Source: Pseudogemmobacter lacusdianii
Lineage (GTDB): Bacteria; Pseudomonadota; Alphaproteobacteria; Rhodobacterales; Rhodobacteraceae
Direction of reading: 5' to 3'
DNA: 64,000 nt
Assembly (NCBI RefSeq): GCF_030848395.1
Contig: NZ_JAVDBT010000005.1
Location: 62,001-126,000, forward strand
Positions 15,724 through 24,606 of the stretch are shown here, piece after piece (position 1 is the stretch's first letter; every line of letters begins with the position of its first letter). Below the pieces are notes generated by a model. That model saw nothing but the letters and a program-made list of their open reading frames with translations, was not told the DNA's origin and did no database searches. A program made the translations under genes and the position numbers.

Positions 15724-18512
15724 CAGGCCTTTGGCTTTTCGCGGTCGGCGGTGTGTTGCGCCAGTCGCGAGAGGGTGGAAAGCGCCAGCATCACCGCGCC
15801 GAAGACGCAGAGGAAGACGCCAAGATCAAAGAGGGCGGCGGTGGTCAGCTCGATTTTATCCAGCGGCCAAAGCTCGAGGTAGCGATAGCCCGAGGTGAGG
15901 AAGGGCCAGCCCATGGCCCAAGCGACAAGGCCGGTGGCGGTGGCGATCAGCACACCCGCTCCGATCATGCTTTGATGGGCAAAGCGCAGGCGTTTCTCGG
16001 CCCAGACGAAGCCCGAGGCGATATAGACCAGAAGGATCGCGATCGAGACGGTGAGACCTGCGACAAAGCCTCCGCCCGGCAGGTTATGGCCGCGCAGGAA
16101 GATGAAGACGCCGACAAGGATGATCAGCGGCATCAAGAAGCGGCTGGCGACGACCAGCATCAAAGGGTGCGGATCGCCAGCGTTTTTGGCCAGTTTCAGG
16201 CCGCGCAACCTTGTGATTGCGGTTTTGGAGCTGAGGACCGAGGCGGCGAGGGCGAAGATCACCAAAGCGGCGACGCCAAGGACGATGATCTCGCCGTAGG
16301 TGTCATAGCCGCGGAAATCGACGATGATCGTGTTGACGGCGTTCGTGCCGCCCGCGCCGGGTTTCGACTGCGCCCAATGAAAGTCAGAGATGCGGGGGAA
16401 GGCCGGGTCGCGCAGCATCAGCGCATAGGAAAGGATGCCGGTGCCAAGGCCTGCGGCTGTGGCAAGGATCGCATCACGGGCGCGACGCAGGGGGCGGCTG
16501 TCGCGGGGCGTCTCGGCGGGCAGGAAGTTCAGCGCCAAGAGCATGAGGAGGATGGTGGCGACCTCAACGGTGATCTGGGTCAGCGCCAGATCCGGGGCCG
16601 AGGCCCAAGCGAAGGCGGCCGAGATCATGATGCCGACGATACCGGTCAGCAGAAGCGCCAAGACGCGGTTGTGGTGGTTCCTCACCGTGGCAAGGGCTGC
16701 GGCAGAGAGGATCAGCCAGCCGATGATCGGGGCGGCTTGCAAGGGCAGGCTCTCACGCAGGCCGGGGGCGTGGGTGCCGGTGGTGAAAGCGTAAAGGCCA
16801 AGCGCAAGGATGGTGGCGACGGCGGCGAAGAGACTGCGCGAGAGGCGGCCGTTGTGGAGGGCCTCGGTCAGGCGCTGGGCGGCTTTGGCGATGGCGTTGA
16901 TGATCGCCTCGAAGATCGGCTTTGCCTCGGGGCGCGGGGTGCTGTCCCAGATGCGGCGGAGGCGCGGGGTGGCGGCGTAAAGTGCATAGCCGCCGCCGAG
17001 GGCGGCGAGGGACATCCAAAGCGCCGGGGTTTGCAGCCCGTGCCAAAGGGCGAGATGGCTGTGGATCGCCTCTTGGGTGGTGGCGGAGGCGGCGGCATCG
17101 ACCAAGGGGCCAAAGACCAGCATCGGCATCAGCCCAGATGCGATGACCAGCGCGGTGAGAAGCGCAGGCGCGAGCCAAAGGCCGGGGCCGGGGTCATGGG
17201 CGTGGCTGTCGTGTGGCTTTGGGCCAAGGAAGGTGCCAGCCAAGAGCCGCAGCGAATAGGCGACCGAGAAGAGCGCGGCGAGGGTGGCGATCAGCGCCAT
17301 CGCAAGGCCGCCCGTTGCGGCATTCTCAAGCATGGCCTCTTTTGAAACAAAGCCGTTCAGGGGCGGAATGCCAGCCATAGAAAGCGCGGTCACGGCGGCA
17401 AGGCCGAAGGTCAGCGGCATGAGGTGGCGCAGGCCTCCAAGCGCGCGGATGTCGCGGGTATGGGTGGCGTGATCGACGATCCCCGCCAGCATGAAGAGCG
17501 CGGCCTTGAAGCTGGCATGCACAAGGATGTGCAAAAGCGCGGCCGTGGCGGCGGCTTTGGTGCCAAGGCCCAGAAGGAAGGTGATAAGGCCCAGATGGCT
17601 GACCGTGGAATAGGCGAGGATGGCTTTGAGGTCGTCTTTGAAGAGCGCGATCACTGCGCCGAGGAACATGGTAATAAGTCCCGCCGTGGCGACGATAGTG
17701 GTCCATTCGGGCGTGCCAGCCAGCGCGGGCCAGAGCCGCGCCATGAGGTAGATCCCCGCCTTCACCATGGTGGCCGAATGCAGATAGGCCGAGACCGGGG
17801 TGGGCGCGGCCATCGCGTGGGGCAGCCAGAAGTGGAAGGGGAACTGCGCCGATTTGGTGAAAGCGCCAAGGAGGATCAGGACCAGCGCCACGGGGTAAAG
17901 CGGGCTGGATTGGATCAGCGCGCCTTGGGTCAGGATCTGCGAAAGCTCATAAGACCCGGCGATTTGGCCAAGGATCAGCATGCCTGCGATCAGGGCCAAG
18001 CCGCCTCCGCCGGTGACTGCCAGCGCCATCCGCGCACCTTGACGGCCAGCGGCGAGGTTGCTCCACCAGCCGATCAGAAGGAAGGAGGTGAGCGAGGTCA
18101 GCTCCCAAAAGATCAGCAAAAGAAGGATGTTGTCGGAAAGGACAATGCCGATCATCGCGCCTTGGAAAGCCATGAGAGAGGCGATGAAGCGCGGGAAATT
18201 CTCTTGCGGGTTCAGATAGAAGCGGGCGTAGAGCAGGATCAACAGGCCAATGCCAAGGATGAGCCCCGCGAACAGCAGCGCCAGACCGTCGATGCGGAAA
18301 CTGGCGGTCAGACCCGCGGCGGGCAGCCAGTTGAAGCTTGCGCTGATCCCTTGACCGGCCAAGATCGCCGGGGCGTGGCTGATGAGCCCCACGAGCGCAA
18401 GGCCCGTGGCCAGCATCGCGCCCAATGTCGTGGCATTGCGGCCAAAGCGGCCAAGGCCAGCCGCGACAAGCGCGCCGAGGAAGGGCAAAACAGCAATCAA
18501 CGCAGGTGACAT
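15723..18512 (-). CDS. mrpA: Mrp antiporter subunit A fused to subunit B
   Basis: A 929-residue membrane protein. Residues about 1-780 are MrpA (NuoL-like), including HAMAAPTPVSAYLHSATMVKAG, the most conserved stretch of the proton channel, and HASFKAALFMLAGIVDH. Residues about 790-929 are an MrpB domain (SRFLMPLIILVGVFIFLRGHNLPGGGFVAGL). This A-B fusion is the arrangement described for group 2 Mrp operons in proteobacteria. It is the first gene of mrpABCDEFG. The complex exports Na+ (sometimes K+ or Li+) in exchange for protons and supports pH and salt tolerance. No regulator is encoded beside it. Confidence 0.93.
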   Translation of the reverse strand: MSPALIAVLPFLGALVAAGLGRFGRNATTLGAMLATGLALVGLISHAPAILAGQGISASFNWLPAAGLTASFRIDGLALLFAGLILGIGLLILLYARFYLNPQENFPRFIASLMAFQGAMIGIVLSDNILLLLIFWELTSLTSFLLIGWWSNLAAGRQGARMALAVTGGGGLALIAGMLILGQIAGSYELSQILTQGALIQSSPLYPVALVLILLGAFTKSAQFPFHFWLPHAMAAPTPVSAYLHSATMVKAGIYLMARLWPALAGTPEWTTIVATAGLITMFLGAVIALFKDDLKAILAYSTVSHLGLITFLLGLGTKAAATAALLHILVHASFKAALFMLAGIVDHATHTRDIRALGGLRHLMPLTFGLAAVTALSMAGIPPLNGFVSKEAMLENAATGGLAMALIATLAALFSVAYSLRLLAGTFLGPKPHDSHAHDPGPGLWLAPALLTALVIASGLMPMLVFGPLVDAAASATTQEAIHSHLALWHGLQTPALWMSLAALGGGYALYAATPRLRRIWDSTPRPEAKPIFEAIINAIAKAAQRLTEALHNGRLSRSLFAAVATILALGLYAFTTGTHAPGLRESLPLQAAPIIGWLILSAAALATVRNHHNRVLALLLTGIVGIMISAAFAWASAPDLALTQITVEVATILLMLLALNFLPAETPRDSRPLRRARDAILATAAGLGTGILSYALMLRDPAFPRISDFHWAQSKPGAGGTNAVNTIIVDFRGYDTYGEIIVLGVAALVIFALAASVLSSKTAITRLRGLKLAKNAGDPHPLMLVVASRFLMPLIILVGVFIFLRGHNLPGGGFVAGLTVSIAILLVYIASGFVWAEKRLRFAHQSMIGAGVLIATATGLVAWAMGWPFLTSGYRYLELWPLDKIELTTAALFDLGVFLCVFGAVMLALSTLSRLAQHTADREKPKA

Positions 18513-18719
18513 AGGTCGGAACGGCCTTTGTTGCGAAAGCGATATCGGAAATGTGGCGGGCGGCAGTGACGCCCGGTCAACTTGGCGGCAAAGTCGCCCG
18601 AGAGGGCGGGGAATTCAACCCGTTGCGGGCAAATCATCAGCCAAAGAGCGCCGCCGAGGGTCACAGGTTCTTGAGCTTGACTTGAGCGAGAGCCGCCTGC
18701 GCCACTGCAGGGCGATGGG

Positions 18720-19325
18720 TCAGAGCGGCCCCAAGGTGATTTCGGCGGGGCGTGAGCTGTCGCGCACGATGCGGGCATTTGGCAGATCGTTCGAGGCGAT
18801 CCAATCTTGCGCCGCCTGCGCCTCGCGCCCGTGGTGCTGCCAGCGTGCGGTGAGGCGGCGGATCAGCTCGGGCTCGGGCACGTCGAGCGAGATGGTGAGG
18901 TCAAAAAGCAGGCCAAGGTCGCGCCAAGGGGCTTGATCGAGCAGGAGATAATTGCCCTCGACAATCAAGATGCGGTCGCGGCGGCTGATGATCTCGGCCC
19001 CGGCGCGGGCCAATTCCAGATCGCGGTCAAAGACCGGGATCGCCACATCATCCTCCCCCTCGCGCAGGCGGCGCATGAGGTGCAGAAAGCCCTTGGCATC
19101 GAAGGTGGGCGGTGAGCCTTTGCGCGACCGCAAGCCCCGCGCATCAAGCACGGCATCGTCGAGATGAAACCCGTCCATCGGCACGACGCGGCCGTCTAAG
19201 CTTTGCGCAAGCGTGGCGGCCAGCGTGGATTTGCCCGAAGCTGGCGGGCCGGCCAGCGCGACGATAAACCGCTCGGCCCCTTCGGCGCGGCTGCGGATCA
19301 GGCTGGTCAATGCGGCGTGGTCCAT
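18720..19325 (-). CDS. P-loop nucleoside/sugar kinase family protein
   Basis: A 201-residue kinase of the uridine kinase/phosphoribulokinase-like group. The P-loop GPPASGKST spans residues 26-34. VPMDGFHLDDAVLDARGL resembles the substrate-side DGFH motif of pantothenate kinase-like and FrcK-type enzymes. LIVEGNYLLLD is the Walker B region, and LTARWQHHG precedes the lid. The substrate is unknown: fructose, a nucleoside or another small molecule. ATG 19325 follows AAGGGG at good spacing, so the GTG five codons upstream is not needed. It lies 18 bp after the EamA transporter gene, so co-transcription is likely. Confidence 0.8.
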   Translation of the reverse strand: MDHAALTSLIRSRAEGAERFIVALAGPPASGKSTLAATLAQSLDGRVVPMDGFHLDDAVLDARGLRSRKGSPPTFDAKGFLHLMRRLREGEDDVAIPVFDRDLELARAGAEIISRRDRILIVEGNYLLLDQAPWRDLGLLFDLTISLDVPEPELIRRLTARWQHHGREAQAAQDWIASNDLPNARIVRDSSRPAEITLGPL

Positions 19326-19343
19326 CGTGATCCCCTTCACTCG

Positions 19344-20267
19344 TCAGCCTTGCGGCGACATTGCTTTGCGTTGGCGGGCGCGCTCCATCCCCAGCTGACG
19401 CTCGCGCCAGATGATCAAGATCCCGGCGGTCACCACCAAAGCTGCGCCAAGCAGCATGGTCCAAGTTGGCGTTTCGTCAAAGACATACCAACCGATCGCC
19501 AGCGCAAAGATCATCGACGCATATTCGAAGGGGGCGACGAGCGAGGCATCGGCCTCGCGGTAGCTGGAGGTGAGGCAGATTTGCCCCATGCCGCCCAAGA
19601 TCCCTGCGCCAATCAGCAGGGCGAATTCTTTGGGCGTGGGCCAGACCCAGCCGAATGGGATGGTCAAAAGCGAAAGCACCGTGGCGGTGACTGAGAACCA
19701 AAAGACGATGGTCGCGGTCTTTTCCGCCTGCACCAATTTGCGCACGAAGACTTGGGCAAGGGCCGAGAAAAGCGCGCCCCCCAGCACGATGGCGGCGCCA
19801 AAGGCCTGCATATAGCTGGCACTGTCCGAGCCGAGCACGGTCAGGCGCGGATAGACCACCACCATCACGCCCACGACACCCAAGGCCACTGCGGCCATGC
19901 GAAAGAGCCGGACCTCCTCGCCCAAGAACATGGCGGCAAGGATCACGGTGAGGATCGGCGCGGCATAGCCGATGGCGGTGACCTCGGGCAAAGGCAGATA
20001 GGCCAGACCCGCAAAGCCGCAGCCCATCGCCAAAGTGCCCATCATCCCGCGCCAGAAATGGCCAAAGGGGTTGGCGGTGCGAAAGCCCTGCGCCAGCTCT
20101 CCGCGCCAGGCAAGCCAGACCACGATCACCGGAATTGCTAAGAGCGAGCGGAAGAACACGGTTTGCCCGGCGGGCACATGTTCGGAAGTGGCTTTGATCA
20201 TCGCGAACATCACGATGAAGATCAGGACGGAGATCACCTTATAGGTGATGCCGCGGAGAGGGCGCAT
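19344..20267 (-). CDS. EamA/DMT-family transporter
   Basis: A 307-residue inner-membrane protein with ten predicted helices in two EamA repeats, the usual plan of drug/metabolite exporters. Repeat one includes [22 protein letters not shown] and [27 protein letters not shown]. Repeat two ends in [26 protein letters not shown]. The substrate cannot be read from the sequence; relatives export amino acids, nucleosides or osmolytes. The start ATG at 20267 is the first codon of a clear hydrophobic N-terminus. It is divergent from the adenine deaminase gene, with 119 bp between starts. Confidence 0.85.
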   Translation of the reverse strand: MRPLRGITYKVISVLIFIVMFAMIKATSEHVPAGQTVFFRSLLAIPVIVVWLAWRGELAQGFRTANPFGHFWRGMMGTLAMGCGFAGLAYLPLPEVTAIGYAAPILTVILAAMFLGEEVRLFRMAAVALGVVGVMVVVYPRLTVLGSDSASYMQAFGAAIVLGGALFSALAQVFVRKLVQAEKTATIVFWFSVTATVLSLLTIPFGWVWPTPKEFALLIGAGILGGMGQICLTSSYREADASLVAPFEYASMIFALAIGWYVFDETPTWTMLLGAALVVTAGILIIWRERQLGMERARQRKAMSPQG

Positions 20268-20386
20268 GGGGTCTTCCTTCAGGCAGTGGCTTTACCCACC
20301 ACGGAAGCCGCAGATGCACAAGTGTGAACCGATCCGGGCTGGACGCTGGCCTTGCTTTGCGGCTTTCTGGCCGCAGGAGGTGGCGT

Positions 20387-22102
20387 ATGGGACATGTGCA
20401 GGGTGGTGCTGCGGCGCTTTCGGCGCGGATCGCGCAAGGGCGGGGCTTGGAACCGGCGGATCTGGTGCTGAAGGGCGGGCGGATCTTCGATCTGATCTCG
20501 GGTCAGCTGGTGGAAAGCGATGTGGCGATCTGTGGCGACACGATCGTGGGCACCTATGGCAGCTATCAGGGCAAGCGAGAGATCGATGTCTCGGGCCAGA
20601 TCTTGGTGCCGGGTTTTATCGACACCCATCTGCATATCGAAAGCTCGGCCGTCACTCCGCATGAGTTTGACCGTTGCGTGACGCCACGCGGCGTGACCAC
20701 GGCGATCTGCGATCCGCATGAGATTGCCAATGTCTGCGGGCTGACCGGCATTCATTATTTCCTCGATTGCGCCGCCCAGACGCTGATGGACATCCGGGTG
20801 CAGCTGTCGTCCTGCGTGCCCTCGACCCATATGGAGACCTCGGGCGCGCGGCTGGAGGCGGCGGATCTGGTGCCGCTGATGGACCACCCAAAGGTCATCG
20901 GGCTGGCCGAGTTCATGAATTTCCCCGGTGTCTTGATGCAAGATCCGGGCTGCATGGCGAAGCTGGAGGCGTTTCAGGGCCGCCATATCGACGGTCATGC
21001 GCCCTTGCTGCGGGGCATGGACCTTAACGGCTATATCTCGGCTGGTATCCGCACCGAGCATGAGGCGACCACGGCGGATGAGGCTTTGGAAAAGCTGCGC
21101 AAGGGGATGCGGGTTTTGATCCGTGAAGGCTCGGTCTCGAAGGATCTTGAGGCTTTGGTCCCGATCTTGACCGAGCGCCACGCGCCCTACCTTTGCCTTT
21201 GCACCGATGATCGCAACCCCTTGGATATCGCCGAGCATGGGCATCTCGATCACATGATCCGCACGGCGATTGCGCTGGGTGCCTCGCCCTTGGCGGTCTA
21301 CCGCGCGGCCTCGCTCTCGGCGGCCGAGGCCTTTGGGCTGAAGGACCGCGGGCTGATCGCGCCGGGAAAACGCGCCGATATCGCGGTGATCGACAGTCTT
21401 GAGACCTGCCATGCTGCGATGGTCTTCGCAGGTGGCGTGCTGGCCGATGATGAGGGCTTTGCAGCGCGGAGCACGACGCCGCCGGTGGCAAGGGGTTCGG
21501 TCAAGGCGCCGAGGCTGAGCGCTGAGGATTTCCGCACCGCCGGCAACCGCGCCGAGACCCCGGTGATCGGCATCCTGCCCGGCAAGATCATCACCCCGCA
21601 TCTGCGGTTTGAGATCCCGCCGGTGGATGGCGACAAGCGCCCCGATGTCAGCCGCGATTTGATGAAAATCGCGGTGATTGAACGGCATGGCAAGAATGGC
21701 AACCGCGCCACCGGCTTTGTGCAAGGCTTTGGCATGCAGCGCGGCGCCATTGCCTCGACCGTCTGCCATGATCACCACAACATCGCCGTGGTCGGTGCCG
21801 ATTACGCCGATATGGCGCTGGCCGCGAATCGTCTGGGCGAGATCGAGGGCGGTTTTGTCGTCACGCTGGACGGTCAGGTTCTGGCAGAACTGGCTTTGCC
21901 GGTGGCGGGGCTGATGTCCCTGCGGTCCTTTGAAGAGGTGCGTGAGGCTTTGGTGGCTTTGCGCGCCGCCGCCCAAGACTTGGGCGTCACTTTGGAGGAA
22001 CCCTTCTTGCAACTTGCCTTCCTCGCTTTGCCGGTGATCCCGCATCTGAAGATCACCGATCACGGCATGGTCGATGTTGACCGCTTCGAGGTGCTGCCAT
22101 GA
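20387..22102 (+). CDS. ade: Adenine deaminase
   Basis: A 571-residue amidohydrolase converting adenine to hypoxanthine and ammonia in purine salvage. The N-terminal composite domain holds [13 protein letters not shown]. The metal-binding motif HLHIESS follows in [13 protein letters not shown], then [30 protein letters not shown] and the family-specific [10 protein letters not shown] (as [11 protein letters not shown]). Length fits the Ade family. AGGAGG six bases before ATG 20387 fixes the start; upstream in-frame codons lack such a site. The stop overlaps the start of the ArsC-like gene by four bases. Confidence 0.93.
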   Translation: MGHVQGGAAALSARIAQGRGLEPADLVLKGGRIFDLISGQLVESDVAICGDTIVGTYGSYQGKREIDVSGQILVPGFIDTHLHIESSAVTPHEFDRCVTPRGVTTAICDPHEIANVCGLTGIHYFLDCAAQTLMDIRVQLSSCVPSTHMETSGARLEAADLVPLMDHPKVIGLAEFMNFPGVLMQDPGCMAKLEAFQGRHIDGHAPLLRGMDLNGYISAGIRTEHEATTADEALEKLRKGMRVLIREGSVSKDLEALVPILTERHAPYLCLCTDDRNPLDIAEHGHLDHMIRTAIALGASPLAVYRAASLSAAEAFGLKDRGLIAPGKRADIAVIDSLETCHAAMVFAGGVLADDEGFAARSTTPPVARGSVKAPRLSAEDFRTAGNRAETPVIGILPGKIITPHLRFEIPPVDGDKRPDVSRDLMKIAVIERHGKNGNRATGFVQGFGMQRGAIASTVCHDHHNIAVVGADYADMALAANRLGEIEGGFVVTLDGQVLAELALPVAGLMSLRSFEEVREALVALRAAAQDLGVTLEEPFLQLAFLALPVIPHLKITDHGMVDVDRFEVLP

Positions 22103-22443
22103 ACGCCACGATCTGGCACAATCCGCGCTGCTCCACCTCGCGCAAGGCGCTTGCGGCGCTGGAGGCGGCGGGGTTTCAGCCGCAAGTGGTGGACTATCTC
22201 AAAACCGGCTGGACCGAGGACGGTCTGCGCATTCTTTTCGCCGAAGCCGGGCTCTCCGCGCGGCAAGCTTTGCGCGCGAAAGAGCCGCTCGCTGCGGAGT
22301 TGGGCCTGAAGGATGCAACCGAGGCGCAAATCCTTGCCGCGATGGTGGCGCATCCGATCTTGGTCGAGCGCCCCTTCGTTCGCACCACCAAGGGCACCCG
22401 CCTTTGCCGTCCGTTGGCGCTGTTGGATGAGCTTCTTAAGTGA
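22099..22443 (+). CDS. arsC: ArsC/Spx-family protein, glutaredoxin-type arsenate reductase
   Basis: A 114-residue thioredoxin-fold protein. The single catalytic cysteine is C11 in [12 protein letters not shown], and the arginine-containing ERPFVRT region matches the family's oxyanion site. Known members reduce arsenate to arsenite using glutathione and glutaredoxin; close YffB/Spx relatives have other roles. No arsR or arsenite exporter is nearby. Its start overlaps the adenine deaminase stop (ATGA), which looks like chance operon formation rather than arsenic resistance. The family call is firm; arsenate as the physiological substrate is uncertain. Confidence 0.85.
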   Translation: MNATIWHNPRCSTSRKALAALEAAGFQPQVVDYLKTGWTEDGLRILFAEAGLSARQALRAKEPLAAELGLKDATEAQILAAMVAHPILVERPFVRTTKGTRLCRPLALLDELLK

Positions 22444-22448
22444 AGAAT

Positions 22449-22502
22449 GAGTATTTAGATCAAGATGAAAGCACTTTGGTTTTCATCTTGACTGAAATAC
22501 TC
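22449..22502 (+). repeat. GAGTATTT palindromic element, complete copy
   Basis: Same left arm as the other copies and the right arm TTTCATCTTG, ACTG, AAATACTC. The loop is longer (GCACTTTGGT). It begins six bases after the ArsC-like stop codon and is followed by CCGCCGGAGGCG. Confidence 0.85.
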
Positions 22503-22592
22503 CCGCCGGAGGCGTCCGACCGTGGCCAAGCCCGCCTCCGTCTGCCTTTGGTGGCGGCTGACGGCCGGTCCTTGTGACAGATGAGGAAAATG

Positions 22593-23240
22593 ATGAGCAA
22601 AATCCGCACCGTCTTGCTGTTTGGCGACAGCAACACCCATGGCACCAAGCCGATGCATGCGCTGTCCGATCTGGGCCGCTACGACCGCTCGGAACGTTGG
22701 GCGGGGCTGCTGCAAGGGCTTTTGCCGCAGTGGCATGTGATCGAAGAGGGCCATCCCGGCCGCACGACTTTGCATGACGACCCGATCGAGGGGCCGCATC
22801 GCAATGGGTTGAAGGTGCTCCCGGCTTTGCTCGATTCGCATCGGCCGCTGGATCTGGTGGTGATCATGCTGGGCACCAATGATCTCAAAGAACGTTTCAG
22901 CGTCAATGCCGGTGATATCGCGCTGTCGGTGGGGCGGTTGGTGCAAGAAATCCGCGGCAGCGTGGCCGGGCCCGAGGGGACCGCGCCGCAGGTGCTGGTG
23001 ATCGCGCCGCCGCCGATCATTGAGACCGGCTGTTTGGCCGAGATTTTCGCGGGAGGGGCGGCGAAATCGCACCAACTGGCCAAGCGGATGCAGGCCATGG
23101 CCGCGCGGGAAGGGGTGGCCTTCCTTGACGCCGGTAATTTGGTCGAGGTGAGCCCGATCGACGGCATCCATTACGGCCCCGAGGCCAATCCGGTTTTGGC
23201 CGAAGCCATTGCCGAAGCGATCACCCGGCATTTTCCCTAA
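22593..23240 (+). CDS. SGNH/GDSL hydrolase
   Basis: A 215-residue serine hydrolase. The nucleophile block is LLFGDSNTHGT, the oxyanion glycine and asparagine lie in VIMLGTNDLKERF, and the catalytic Asp-His pair is in SPIDGIHYGPEAN (DxxH). The block order fits SGNH arylesterase/acetylhydrolase relatives that remove acyl groups from carbohydrates or lipids. There is no signal peptide, so it is cytoplasmic. The start at 22593 follows GATGAGGA at six bases; earlier in-frame ATGs at 22581 and 22590 lie inside or just after that site. The substrate is unknown. Confidence 0.85.
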   Translation: MSKIRTVLLFGDSNTHGTKPMHALSDLGRYDRSERWAGLLQGLLPQWHVIEEGHPGRTTLHDDPIEGPHRNGLKVLPALLDSHRPLDLVVIMLGTNDLKERFSVNAGDIALSVGRLVQEIRGSVAGPEGTAPQVLVIAPPPIIETGCLAEIFAGGAAKSHQLAKRMQAMAAREGVAFLDAGNLVEVSPIDGIHYGPEANPVLAEAIAEAITRHFP

Positions 23241-23343
23241 CAGATTAGGCGCTGCCTAATCATAGCTGCGCCAATCCATCCTTTTTTCCGAATGTGTCCT
23301 CCGGCAGGCTGTCGGTAAACCGCAGCCCCGCCGGAGAGATTTT

Positions 23344-23757
23344 ATGGCCCATAAGCGCCATCGCAAGTTTAACACCAAAGACACTTACCCTGAGCAAAAG
23401 CTGGACAATGATCTGGCCCAAGCCGTGGTGGCGCGCGGCACCACGATTTTCTTGCGCGGCCAATGCCCGCAGAATCTGGATGATTCCAAAGACATCGGCA
23501 GTCATGACCCGGTGGAGCAGACCCATAAGGTGATGCAAAATATTCAGCAGCTGATCGAGGAATGCGGCGGCAAGATGGAGCATCTGTGCAAGGTGGTGGT
23601 CTATCTCACCGATGTGCGCCACCGCGAGGCGGTTTATCGCACCATGGGCGAATATATCAAAGGCGTGCATCCGGTCTCGACGGGGGTGGTGGTGACGGCT
23701 TTGGCGCGTCCGAGCTGGCTGGTGGAGATCGATGCCACTGCGGTGATCCCGGATTGA
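23344..23757 (+). CDS. RidA/YjgF-family protein
   Basis: A 137-residue RidA-fold protein. RidA deaminates reactive enamine/imine intermediates released by PLP enzymes. Family features include FLRGQCPQNLDD in place of the more usual SGQ-type motif, QTHKVMQNIQQLIEECGGKMEHLCKVVVYLTD, and HPVSTGVVVTALARPSWLVEIDATAVI. The arginine of the usual carboxylate-binding site appears within ARPSW. GGAGAG precedes the ATG. It is next to a DUF1028 gene, a pairing often seen, which suggests a shared but unknown task. Confidence 0.88.
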   Translation: MAHKRHRKFNTKDTYPEQKLDNDLAQAVVARGTTIFLRGQCPQNLDDSKDIGSHDPVEQTHKVMQNIQQLIEECGGKMEHLCKVVVYLTDVRHREAVYRTMGEYIKGVHPVSTGVVVTALARPSWLVEIDATAVIPD

Positions 23758-23792
23758 CCTTAAGTTGGGGGGCTAGCCCCCCAAACCCCCCA

Positions 23793-23840
23793 GAGTATTT
23801 AGATCAAGATGAAAGGGCTTTCGCCTTGAGGGAAATACTC
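23793..23840 (+). repeat. GAGTATTT palindromic element, degenerate right arm
   Basis: The left arm is identical to the other copies. The right arm has changed (TTTCGCCTTGAGGGAAATACTC). The inner stem carries a mismatch, but the outer stem GAGTATTT/AAATACTC is intact. It is flanked by inverted CCCCC/GGGGG runs. Confidence 0.8.
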
Positions 23841-23892
23841 CACGGGGGTCCGGGGGTGTGAAACCCCCGGCGCCTGCCAGAAGGAGCTGTGT

Positions 23893-24570
23893 ATGACCTT
23901 TTCTCTCCTCGCCCGCTGCCCAGAGACCGGGGCTTTTGGGATGGTGATTTCATCCTCGTCTCCGGCCGTGGCGGCGCGTTGTGCCTATGCCCGCGCTGGG
24001 GTGGGGGTGGCGGCGACGCAGAATATCACCGATCCAAGCCTTGGCCCGCGGCTTTTGGATCTGATGGAGGCCGGGGTCTCGGCTGCGGAGGCGATGGCGC
24101 AGGTCGTGGCTGAGGCGCCTTTTATTGAGTATCGCCAATTGCTTTGCGTCGATCGCCAAGGCCGGGTGGCAAGCCATTCGGGGGCGAAGACCCTTGGCGT
24201 TTGGGCTTTGGCCGAAGGGCAGGGGGCGGTCGCGGGCGGCAACCTCTTGGCCCAAAAAGGTGTGCCGGCGGCGATGCTGGCGGGCTATGAAGCGGCTTCG
24301 GGCAGCTTCGGCGACCGGCTTATCGCTTCTTTGCAGGCAGGTGCTGCGGCGGGTGGTGAGGCGGGGCCGGTGCATTCGGCGGGGCTTTTGATCGTTGATC
24401 GTGAAAGCTGGCCGGTGGCTTGGCTGCGGCAAGACTGGTCGGAAGAGGCGCGGCCGATTGAGGAGTTGACCCGCGCTTGGCAGGTCTATCAGCCGCAGAT
24501 GGCGGCCTATATCCAACGTGCCAAGGATCCCGAATGGGCGCCCTCGTACGGCGTGCCCGGCAACGAATAG
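23893..24570 (+). CDS. DUF1028 domain-containing protein (Ntn-hydrolase-like)
   Basis: A 225-residue protein matching DUF1028: TFSLLARCPETGAFGMVISSSSPAVAARC, then GVGVAATQNITDPSLGPRLLDLMEAG and VAGGNLLAQKGVPAAM. The family is assigned an Ntn-hydrolase-like fold. After removal of the initiator Met the N-terminal Thr-Phe-Ser could matter, but no activity is established. An AAGGAG site lies 8 bases before the ATG. It follows the RidA gene and an intergenic palindrome, and precedes a LysR regulator by 36 bp. Function remains unknown. Confidence 0.82.
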   Translation: MTFSLLARCPETGAFGMVISSSSPAVAARCAYARAGVGVAATQNITDPSLGPRLLDLMEAGVSAAEAMAQVVAEAPFIEYRQLLCVDRQGRVASHSGAKTLGVWALAEGQGAVAGGNLLAQKGVPAAMLAGYEAASGSFGDRLIASLQAGAAAGGEAGPVHSAGLLIVDRESWPVAWLRQDWSEEARPIEELTRAWQVYQPQMAAYIQRAKDPEWAPSYGVPGNE

Positions 24571-24606
24571 GCTTTTCCGACGCCAAGGCGCGCGCTAGCT
24601 TAGGCC

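Noticed and set aside
15753-17345. A 530-codon open frame antisense to the Mrp A-B gene
   Set aside because: Low-complexity Gly/Glu/Asp-rich translation opposite a clear, conserved membrane protein; a GC-driven shadow frame.
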